Shown here in pieces: positions 54,974 through 64,000 of a DNA stretch of 64,000 nt (its first letter is position 1; each line of letters starts with the position of its first letter). Made by a program: the position numbers and the translations under genes. Where the stretch lies: contig NC_056524.1 in NCBI RefSeq assembly GCF_019175285.1, positions 172,106,314 through 172,170,313 of the forward strand, in the 5' to 3' direction. The notes under the pieces were generated by a model. The model worked only from the letters and a program-made list of their open reading frames with translations. It ran no database searches and was not told the DNA's origin. This DNA is from Sceloporus undulatus (taxonomy: Eukaryota; Chordata; Lepidosauria; Squamata; Phrynosomatidae).

Positions 54974-56528
54974 CTAAAAAGATAAATTCATTCTTAGTCA
55001 AAATAGAGGACATTTTGGAATTCCTTCTCAGGGTGAGCAGATGTCCTAACCACAAAAGGAGGACAAGGCACTACAAAATGTTTGACATTCAAAACAAAAA
55101 TGGAGGATTTTACAACATATAAAAGCTAAAAACACTCCTAGAAATATAAAGCAAGGTTTCCTAATCAAAATGGAAGACATTTTGGAATTCCTCCTAGACA
55201 GGAGGAGGCTGAAATGTAGGTGGAAAAGGAGGACACCTGGTTACTTCCTCCTTTTCTAGAGCACTTCAACCTTCTGTTCCAGGAGGAATTTCAAAATGTC
55301 ATCCATTTTGAGTAGGAAATATGGCTTTATCATTCTAGAAGTGTTTTTAGCTTTTATATGGTCGTGCCTGTGGTGCACCTCCATTTTGATTCGATCCTAT
55401 TTTAAATGTGAACGCAAAGTGGAGGAAATTGAAATGGGCAGATTTGATCAAAGTGAATGGTATGAACATCTGTTCGGCGCTAAATCACTTCATCAGTTCA
55501 TCTCAAAAAGTAGTTTATTATGTAGTGTGAATGAGGCCAAAACTGAATAGTTTGGGAAGGTGAGGATCGAACAGCTCCCACAGTCCCTTAGAAATCTCCT
55601 AAATATTTCCCCTGCACTCCTTTGCTCCTTTTAAGGTTTACCCAGGTTTATTATCTTTATATAGCATTTCTCAAATATGGCATTATAGAAAAGGGGAAAG
55701 TGATTCACACTGTAACAAGGTGATTTGTTTTGTTTTGTTTTTGTTTGCTTCTTTCCAGACTTGGGTCTGAAACCTATCATTTACTGCAACTGACCCCATG
55801 GCATCCTCATCACATTCCATTCGCTAAACTAGCAGCCACCATAATATTGCCAATGGGATAATGTTCTCCACCATCTCTGGGGTGGAGAGGCAGGCTGGTT
55901 TAAGAGGGCTGGGATACAATTCTGTCCTCCAACAGGGGAGAAATTGAGGAGTTCAGGAAAAACAAGGAAGAGTTGTAAAAGCATGCCTTTTGTTGAACGG
56001 ATTTTCCCAGTGTCACAAAAAGCACATTTTTATGACAATCTCCCTCAGGAAGGGAATCGAAGTGCTATGATGGCAGAGGCAAGGAGAAAGCTGCTTCTCT
56101 CCTGCTCCATTTCTGCTTTCTTTTCACATGTGATAAGGCTATAAAATTTACTGGAGACTTATTTGCATATTTGGAACTTAATCCTAAACACATACACAAG
56201 CATTTCTGCATCCCTGGTAAGCAGTTCTGGCACACATATGAGGCCCCCATAGTATGTAACAGAGCCCCTCACCTGTAAGAGCTGTAGATAACCCTCAAGT
56301 ACTGCAGACAGAGTATAATTCAAAGCCTCGTATCCTTTGTTTGTTTGTTTTTTAAAAAAGAATTTAAAAAGTGAACAGTGAACAGAGATTAAATTGTAAG
56401 GTCCAAGGTCTCTCACACTCAAGTAGATTTTGGATTTTGATACTGCTTTAACTACAGTATCTGGATCCAGCAAAATCCTGGGATTGGTGCGTTGGTAAGG
56501 GACTAGAACACAGATGAAGTCTAAATAT

Positions 56529-56761
56529 GGCCCCATACAGACAGGCCAAAATGAGGCTGCTTCGGGTCACTTTGGAGGTATGCTGTTTCAATTATGCATG
56601 CGTGCTGAGTCTGGAAGCCGTGCCAAAGCCATGATCCAGTCCTAAGGACTAGAGCGCGGCTTTGGCGCAGCTTCCAGACTCTTAGGATGAATGCATCATT
56701 GAAACAGCATACCTCCAAAGTGACTCGAAGCAGCTTTATTTTGGCCTGTCTATATGGGGCC
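56529..56761. mobile_element. Palindromic MITE (GGCCCCATACAGACAGGCC type)
   Basis: The two halves are complementary over almost the full length, including 'tttggaggtatgctgtttca' and 'gaaacagcatacctccaaa'. Same family as 42759 and 54415. No clear target duplication. A fragment of the other foldback family follows at 56765-56855. Confidence 0.85.
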
Positions 56762-57720
56762 CAACTCATGATACTACAAATCCCAGGATTCCATAGGGTG
56801 GAGTCATGGAATTAAAATGCCATCAAAATGTTAAAACTGTATAGTGTGAAAGAACACAATTAGTCATGCGTGTGTTACTTGGAACAAGCAACTCTTTTTC
56901 TGATATAGATCGAATCTATGCACATTTACTAAGAAGATAAGTCTAAATATATTTAATGGGTTTACTGTAAATTTAGTTAGGAGAGAGGTTTATCTTGTGG
57001 AGGAGGTGTAATTGGAAAACGTATCCCATATACCTGTTGCATGATTAAATCTTTTGAAGCTATTGTATTTTCATTTTCCATGCTGACATCAGTAATGTCT
57101 TTCTAAACAGCATCAGATCACTTCCTAGGGTATAGTATAACATTATTTGAGCTCCTAGGTAGCTTGAGCTATATTATTTGTACTACTGATATTAGCACTG
57201 CTTACTGTGGGCAGATTTGAAGGCCTGTGACTGAAAGTGTCAGATTGCAGCATCTTATCGGCATTAAACAATGAAATAAAACTTGAGCTGGGAAAGAATG
57301 GGATTCTGCTTTAGACAATCCTATTGTAGCCTTCTGTATCTGTACGCAATAGGTAAGGTAAACAGCAGAATCCCTTACTGAGCAATTTAGAACAGAAAAA
57401 CAGAGAGAAAGGGGGAAAGCCTCTGTCAACAGCTACCCCAACCTTTTCTAAAAATCATAGATCATACCTAAGTTTGGCCAGCAAAATGTAATTCATAAGG
57501 AAAAGAGAGGTTAATGAAAGGGGAAAAAAGTAATCCCAGGATGTATTTCGGAAGAAGCCTTCAGGTGGTCTCCAGAAGCTTCAAAATAGTTTTGTTTACT
57601 TATATGAGGCTTACTTTTCCTGATTGTGTCATTTCACATGTGCATATTCATTGTGAATAAAAAGTTAGCTGAAATATGTTAAAGTGCTCTTCTCTGTAGT
57701 GGTGTACATTATCACTATTC

Positions 57721-57973
57721 TTGTTGTTGTGCATCTTCAAGTCATTTCTGATTTATGGCAACCTTAAGGCAAACCTCTCATGGGCTTCTCTTAGCAATTT
57801 TCTTCAGGGGGGGGTTGCCATTGCCATCCTCAGGCCGAGAGAGTGTGACTTGCCCCAGGTCACCCAGTGGGTTTATGTGGCCAAGATCTCCAGCGACATA
57901 GTCCAACATTCGAACCGCTACACCATACTGGCCGTATAGTCAGAAATGACTTGAAGGCACATAACAACAACAG
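57721..57973 (-). mobile_element. tRNA-derived SINE, followed by a tail piece in the other orientation
   Basis: The reverse copy runs from 'ttgttgttgtgcatcttcaa' to 'aaccgctacaccatactggc'. From about 57938 the + strand has 'gtcagaaatgacttgaaggc' and 'acataacaacaaca', a second SINE tail head-on. Confidence 0.85.
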
Positions 57974-58701
57974 TGTAAACATACGTGGACTTTATAAGGA
58001 AAGGGTACAAAATAATTGCAGAAAATATCTTCATCAGGATGCATCCTCATCTCTATACATGGCTGAAACAAATTCTAAGGGAAACATTCTCCCAATAATT
58101 TCTCCAATCTAGAATTTGGCTGTTTTGACAAGAAAACCAGAAGTTGATTCTGGAAGTTGACTGACGTGGGACAAGGGCTATAGCTCTGAGAAGGGGAGCA
58201 GATGGAGGGGAGAGCAAATCCATGGCTGTTGTCAAGAGAAAGAGTTACCTAGCAACTCTGACACAATCAGGAACAAAAAAGGCAGGCTTTTCTTGTGTAC
58301 AGAAGTGAGATTATTTTGCAGCCTTTTACCAGACACTAGTGAAGGGAAAAAGCACTCCTGTCTCCCATGGCTGTAGCAACAGTTTAAATGGTGAGTAGCT
58401 CCTTTATAAATATTGTGTAAGAGTGACACCCGGCATTTATTATTTTCTTTGTTCAGATGCCACTGCTGGAAGCCAAATTATCTTGTGCAGACCATTAGAA
58501 ACAATAACTCTGACAAGTGGACAGCTGGGGAGGGAGGGGAGAAAAATTACGTACTGTACTACCTCCTACATTTGATTTAAGTAAATGCCCTGGGTTGTAT
58601 TCGTGAACATAAAACACTTAAGTGCACACACTATGTTTTGTTCTAAACATTTTAATTAGAAATGGAGGCAGACTGTGTCCCCTTTGATTCACAAATATAT
58701 A

Positions 58702-59104
58702 CTGTATATACTCATGTATTTGTAGAAACTTGAATCAAAATATCAACCTCAAAAACTGAGTCGGCATATCCACGGGTCAATGTAAGTACTGTACTTTAAC
58801 TCTTATTTTAAAAAGGAATCATTCCCTGGTGGAAGATAAGAGTGTGATCTCTTCTGGAAGTGTTGACTCACCTTCATTCTCTCATTCATCCAGCTCAAAT
58901 TTAGTATGAGCACAAACATGCCTGCTTGAATTCTGTAAGTTTTTTGGCATTGTTTTCCTTTGCTTCATCTTTAGATCCTTTGTTCATGTCCCTAAGTTTT
59001 AACCTTGACTTATCCACAGGTCACATCAAAATCCATATTTTGGGGCCCATAACCCGCCCTTGACTTACACATGAAGTTGACTTATAGTCTTATAGTATGT
59101 ACAG
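58702..59104. mobile_element. TA-flanked DNA element (relative of 41636-42338)
   Basis: It starts CTGTATATACTCATGTAT, ends 'tatagtatgtacag', with TA on both sides. 'ttgacttatccacaggtcac' and 'cttgacttacacatgaagtt' match the copy at 42.2 kb. Confidence 0.72.
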
Positions 59105-59549
59105 TATTTTTGTTTCACATTCTGCTTGATTAACTAGTATCACCTTTCCCCCTTAATTCCACTTTTCCTTTTGGGAGTGTGGGTGTTTTATTTGAAAGGC
59201 TAGAGTTTCAGTAGCTGGTGGGAAATGGGGCCAGAGTGGGTGGTAAATGCTACTAACAACTGGGGGTGTGGATGGAATAGGGGAGAAGATATATACAGAG
59301 TACTTTTTTCAATATAACGTTATGGTGTAAGAAGCTTGTGTGTGTGTCCCACCAGTGGCATGGGCCCCTTATTCCCTAAGGGCCCTGAAGCATTTGTTCC
59401 AACTACAACAATGGTCATCCAGCCTTGCATACACCAAGGACCTACAGGGTGGTGATTATGACAGTAACCCATTTTAACAAACCTCCCAAAGTTGAGAGCA
59501 CTTTAAAAAAATCTGTTTTTAGTACATAAAAGGGTGGTTTCTATTGTAC

Positions 59550-59757
59550 TGTATTTGTATGCCTCCAAACCATTTCTGAGTTATGGTGACCCTTCGTTTC
59601 TGACTTATAGCAACCCTATCATGGAGTTTTCTAGGACTGAGAATGTATGAGTTACCCAAAGTCACCCAGTTGGTTTCCATGGGCAAGCAGGGAAGTGAAC
59701 CCTGGTCTCTAGAGTTGTACTCCAACACTCAAACAACTACACTACACTGGCTCTCAT
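59550..59757 (-). mobile_element. tRNA-derived SINE
   Basis: It is a reverse copy with 'ctgacttatagcaaccctat', 'caaagtcacccagttggttt', 'gaaccctggtctctagagtt' and 'acactacactggctc'. Confidence 0.85.
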
Positions 59758-59792
59758 AGTCATTTCAAAAAGAAAAAGTGGTTTCCAGAATA

Positions 59793-59947
59793 CAGTGTGC
59801 CTGCGTCATACACGGGTGCATTAACCATCACACCACCGCGAGCATGAGCCCCATTACTTCTAATGAGGCCCAAGCATACGCTCAATTTCTTTTACGCGGG
59901 GGGTGGTGGTCCGGAACGGATTCCCTACGTAAAAGAAGGGACCACTG
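59793..59947. mobile_element. Pogo/Tigger-like MITE with TA duplication
   Basis: The ends are CAGTGTGCCTGCGTCATACA and AAAAGAAGGGACCACTG with TA flanks. 'gagccccattacttctaatg' parallels the interior of the copy at 28252. Confidence 0.82.
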
Positions 59948-60204
59948 TACTAAACTTTTCACTGGAGAGGAACTGATCTAGGCTAGAAGCTGCTTGTGAT
60001 TTCATCCCAATAGTTTCTCTGTTCCACTGGATTAAACTATATGCTGTGTTAAATCCCAATATATAAATATTTATTTCTATTTATTCTAAAGAATACGAAT
60101 GGGGGGCTGCTCTACACTGGGGTACCATATATGTAAAAGGGCTTAACCTATCCACTCCCAAATACATTGGTTTTCCCCAATAACTCCCCCCCACACACAC
60201 AAGA

Positions 60205-60840
60205 TACGTAAATGGATACCATGGTATCCTTCTGGGCTGCCTCACTGGGATGGGAATTAGAAGCACTGTTTTATAATGGTTTTGTTCCTTCCCAGAGGGC
60301 TGAACCCAGATGTTGGTGCTGGAAGACTCCTGTTTGCCTCCCTGGCCTGTGGGGGGTCCCTTGGGGCTCTGTTTTGTCTCCCATGGCTTTTAACATCTAC
60401 ATGAAACTGGTGGGAGAGATCATTCAGAGTTTTGGGGTGTGATGCCATCAATATGCAGATGACGCTCAACTCTGCTACTACTTTCCACCTTAATCCAAGG
60501 AAGCTATCTAGGTCCTAAACTGGTGCTTGTCATCATTAATGGACTGAATGAGGGCGAAAAATTCAAAACTGAATCCAGGCAAGTCAGAGGTGCTCCTGGT
60601 CTGTCGAAAGGCAGATCAGGGAAAAGGGGTTACGCTCCCCCTGAAGTCACAGGTTTGCAGTTTGGGCATATTCCTGGGCTCAGCTTTGAAACTGGAGCCA
60701 CAGGTTCCTGCCATAGCCAGAAGTGGTTTTGTATGTGTAAAGCTTGTGTACCAACTACACCTGTCCTTTGAGACATCGTATGTGGTCAAGGTGATACATG
60801 CCTTAATAACAGTCCATTTGGAGTAGTGTAACCCATCCTA
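60205..60840 (+). mobile_element. Non-LTR retrotransposon reverse-transcriptase fragment
   Basis: Across frames it reads GVPWGSVLSPMAFNIYMK, then HQYADDAQL (the YADD catalytic box), then LNPGKSEVLLVCRKADQGKG and LKSQVCSLGIFLGSALKLEP. This is RT of an L2/CR1/Vingi-like clade. The frame changes at least twice and stops are present, so it is a dead LINE. Confidence 0.85.
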
Positions 60841-61070
60841 CGAGCCAGTGTCATGTAGTACCTTGAGCAGTGGACTAAGACTCTGGAGACCAGGGTTCAA
60901 ATCCTGGCTTGGACCTGAAACCCACTGGGTGGCTTTGGGCAAGTCAAAATCTCAGAGGATGGCAATGGCAAACTCATTCTGTAGAAAAGTGCCAAGAAAA
61001 CCCCACAATAGGTTTGCCTTAGGATCGCCATAAGTCAGAAATTACTAGAAGGCACACAACAACAAATGCA
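60841..61070 (+). mobile_element. tRNA-derived SINE
   Basis: 'gactctggagaccagggttc', 'cccactgggtggctttgggc', 'caagaaaaccccacaatagg', 'ggatcgccataagtcagaaa' and 'aaggcacacaacaacaaa'. It abuts the LINE fragment. Confidence 0.92.
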
Positions 61071-62099
61071 ACAACACACACTAAATGGGGCTACCTTTGA
61101 AGAGTATTCAGAAACCCATCCCACCTTGGCAAAGGTGAAGTCTCCCCAAATGCCCCTACATATCTGGCAACCCAGCATATAGAGGCTTGAAGAGGCAGAA
61201 GGGTGTTTAGGGCCACTTGGAGCAAACAAATTCAACCTTTCTCACCAGATTTGGGAATGAGGGTATAGCAAACCTTGTGGACACAAAAGGCATACTATGC
61301 ACAATGCACACTTTCTCCTCTTGTTGCCAATTCTCAAAATTCATTCCTCTTTAGAAAGCCTTCTCTGATCCTCCACAGGATCACTTATTCTGTCAGTCCC
61401 TAGTTCACCATCACTTCCTTCCATTCACCTTGAAGATCTGTAATGCCATCAGAAATGACTTGAAGGCACATAACAACATCAATAAATAAATAAATTCAGA
61501 GGTATAGCTACGGCGGGTAGCTATATGAAGGTATGTCCCTCGAACAAGAATTGTGTCCCAATGAAATTTTCCTTCAGTCTCCAAATTTCTACACCCATAA
61601 TTATAATAATAACAACAAACACAACAACAACAACAACATTCTTATGAAACGAATGTAATTTTTTAATTAGAGCCTTGCGAGGCATCAACCAGAGCCTGGT
61701 GCAAAAGATATACCATTAGAATTAAAGAATTCTGACCCCTAGTATTCATTTTGAATCCCAGAAGTGAATTAAGATTACAATCTTTCCACACAAAAATCCA
61801 TTCTTGATTACTTCCTATAATAATAATTCTGTAATAATTACTTGTTGCTCTTCTCTCTGCCTGCTCCTGCTGAACAGGACAAACTGGATGCCTGGAGCTT
61901 AATAAGTTTACATTTTGAACTACAGCTGCCATGTTGGCTGTGGAGTCTGGGTGATGTAGTTCAAAAAGTAATTTTCTCAAGTTCAGCATATACTGTACAA
62001 TTATGGATGCTTAAATAAATATTAACATAATTTAATAAATAACCTGTAACATTTTATCCTCTTTGCGTTACATTGACTGTTAGTAGGCTTGTTATTCTA

Positions 62100-62196
62100 T
62101 GGCTGTATCCACACTGCAGAAATAATCCAGTTTGACACCACTTTAACTGCCATGGTTCCATGCTATGGAATTCTGGGAATTGTAGGAATAGGAGTG
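62100..62196 (+). mobile_element. Half copy of the 'gctgtatccacactgcag' MITE
   Basis: Only one arm is present: 'tccacactgcagaaataatc' to 'ctatggaattctgggaattg'. The second arm is missing. Confidence 0.78.
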
Positions 62197-62353
62197 GCAA
62201 GCCCTACAAGCCCCCTCTATATGTCTCTGATTGAAATAAATGAAATTTCACAATGTCTAACTTCAGATGAATCATGGCATTGATTTATAAATGAAAAAGG
62301 GTTGTGATTCAGTCTTAAGTAGATGTCAGAGCCCCAGTGAGAAACCTCTAAAG

Positions 62354-62551
62354 CAGTGATGGTGAACCTTTTAGAGGCCGAGTGCCCAAAGTGCAACCCA
62401 AAACCCACTTATTTATTGCAAAGTGCCATGTCCCTCTGGCTTTCTAGTAACAAATTCTGGCAAACTCTGTGCTGGGGTGACGGCACATGTGCCCATAGAG
62501 AGGGCTCTGAGTGCCACCTCTGGCACGTATGCCATAGGTTCGCCATCACTG
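62354..62551. mobile_element. hAT-type MITE with 8-bp target-site duplication
   Basis: The ends are CAGTGATGGTGAACCTTTTA and ATAGGTTCGCCATCACTG. A perfect 8-bp duplication CTCTAAAG lies at 62346-62353 and 62552-62559. 198 bp, no coding capacity. Confidence 0.95.
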
Positions 62552-63549
62552 CTCTAAAGTGATAAAGAAGGGAGAAATGTCACATTTTCAAAGGGGATCT
62601 TTTCCAGCTGTTTAGAATATGGTGCTGGATATTACAGTACTTGGCATGAGAGAGCCAAAAACCAGATTCCAAAATAAATGCCAAGGTCTGAAATTCTTAC
62701 TCCGTGACTCAAATAAACTATTACACCATGACTCAAATTGCGATTTAAGCTAGTTGTACCTTTTTTCCAGCTGTGGAGGGGGGGAAAAAACACCTGGCTG
62801 TATATGCCTAAATTAGGAGTGCATTATCTTTCCTTGGTTAAAGAAAGAGATGTACAGCTACTTCCAATGTGTTGCTCTCCAAATGTGTTGGACTAAAATT
62901 TCCATTAGCAATGATAGTTGCAGTCCAACCCACCTGGAAGAGTCACTGTAGTAGGGAAGACTGGTATATATAATATTAGCTTCTTTTTTTTTTACTTAGA
63001 TGAACATTTATTTAACTATTTATTTGTTTAACTATTTCTATCACTCCTATATCATAAGGTTTTAGGATGACATAGAATAAAATCAATTTAAGCACTCTAA
63101 AACATTTTTGGGGGGAAACAGTAACAAATAATTTTAAAAATCTAAAAATGTAGAAATAATTTTTAAAATCTGAAAACTTATGAAACATGCTGACATTTTA
63201 AAACAAGTTAAAAACATTCTAAACAGAATGGGAAACTCCTGTTTGGAAAAAAACATGGAAAAGCTTGACAGACATTGTAATTGCATCAGTAGTAAACTGC
63301 ATTCAGATGCAATTACATCAAGTTAACATTTCTAATAGTTCCAGCACACCCCTGTCCATCTGTGTCAGACAAACTAATGTTTAAAACCATAACATTTTAC
63401 TGTACTTGTTGATTTCTGCACAACCCATGATGTTGCCCATGCATGACCTATGTAGCAACATGCACAGATCTGTGTTCCAAACAAAACTGCTGGTGCAATG
63501 TTTCTGATGCTATAATTTTGTGTCGAAATCTTACCCAAGCAGTGAGGTG

Positions 63550-63762
63550 ATGGACAACTCTGATGCTTCAGTGGTTCCTCATAATGGTATCTCTGTTATT
63601 AATGCTGACTGTGCAAGGTTCTTTGCAAGGAACGTTCAGCAAACAAGCCTGGAAGACAAAGAGTTCTGTGAGTCCTCAAAATATGATCTAAGTGATATGA
63701 TCAAGAGTCCAGGTCACCTTTCAAAACAGTCAGGCTACAGGAAGTTCTTAAATGGCTAATTT
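63550..63762 (+). CDS. Uncertain open frame near the right edge (possible exon, more likely chance)
   Basis: An ATG-led frame of 70 codons (MDNSDASVVPHNGISVINAD to KQSGYRKFLNG, stop) lies in sequence with no obvious repeat. I recognise no domain or family. A donor-like caggtaag follows at about 63929, outside the frame. TBATA lies upstream of SGPL1 in mammals, but I see no resemblance. Confidence 0.12.
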
Positions 63763-64000
63763 TCTCAATTATTCAGCAATTTTGTTGAAAATTGTATGCG
63801 TCTTAGGGTCCATCCCCACATCGCTTGCTTTCTTCATATATATATACAGCTAACATCTACTATATGAAACTGTTACAGCAAGTTAGTCATAGCATTCTTT
63901 TTCTTACAACACTTTACTTGACAGCAGCCTTTCAGGTAAGTTCAAGAGTCAGGACTATTGATTATTTATTTATTTATTTTATAGCGCAGGAGAAATGCAA

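Larger units (their letters stand above)
53933..55370. repeat. Tandem array of MITE-derived units (four direct, one inverted)
   Basis: Units start near 53933, 54115, 54293 and 55043, with a reversed piece at about 55244-55370. Each has 'cacaaaggaggac', 'ctacaaaatgtgtgac', 'aaagccaaaaacactcct' and 'cattttggaattcctcc'. The unit is about 178 bp and matches the inside of the MITE at 51264. The third unit is opened by nested foldback elements. Confidence 0.85.
55371..64000. other. Intergenic DNA upstream of SGPL1
   Basis: About 8.6 kb with foldback MITEs (56.5 and 62.1), SINEs (57.7, 59.55 and 60.84), TA-type DNA elements (58.7 and 59.8), a LINE RT fossil (60.2-60.84) and a hAT MITE (62.35). Stretches 55.4-56.5, 57.0-57.7, 61.1-62.0 and 62.6-64.0 kb show no recognised gene. 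Confidence 0.7.

Overview
The window is eukaryotic nuclear DNA from a vertebrate, most likely a squamate reptile and probably an iguanian lizard. That call rests on two intron-rich vertebrate genes and on the repeats: many copies of a tRNA-derived SINE ending in (ACA)n, CR1 LINE ends, 5S-rRNA-derived SINEs, a Penelope-like element, and many short Tigger/pogo-, hAT- and Harbinger-like DNA transposons. The species cannot be named from this.

Two genes are supported. (1) PCBD1 (pterin-4a-carbinolamine dehydratase / DCoH), + strand, enters from the left edge: its last two coding exons are 166-246 and 2146-2244, with a poly(A) signal at 2561. (2) SGPL1 (sphingosine-1-phosphate lyase 1), - strand, is complete. 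It has a CpG-rich promoter near 53.5-53.9 kb, 14 coding exons from 53,511 down to 5,932, and a 3'UTR ending near 4.0 kb. All exon phases join without a break into 562 codons plus stop. The genes converge tail to tail about 1.4 kb apart, the same neighbour order as on human chromosome 10q22. They act in unrelated pathways: tetrahydrobiopterin recycling and HNF1 dimerisation for PCBD1, irreversible sphingolipid breakdown in the ER for SGPL1.

Layout: 1-2.6 kb PCBD1 3' end; 2.6-4.0 kb intergenic with a SINE split by a foldback transposon; 4.0-53.9 kb SGPL1, whose introns are packed with repeats (Penelope-like fossil 10.3-11.9 kb; nested hAT-in-Tigger 12.7-13.3 kb; GC-rich foldbacks at 14.5, 21.1 and 35.7 kb; LINE and microsatellite block 27.3-28.6 kb; nested DNA elements 41.6-42.3 kb; CR1/SINE/MITE nest 51.2-53.5 kb); 53.9-55.4 kb a tandem MITE-derived array just upstream of the promoter; 55.4-64 kb intergenic DNA with SINEs, DNA transposons and a LINE reverse-transcriptase fossil, and no gene I can support.

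I found no new multi-gene system. The unusual material is transposon architecture: a family of foldback elements ending in GGAGTTTA with 3-bp target duplications, a triple-nested array next to the SGPL1 promoter, a Penelope-like element with a hammerhead-like motif, and long palindromes in introns.
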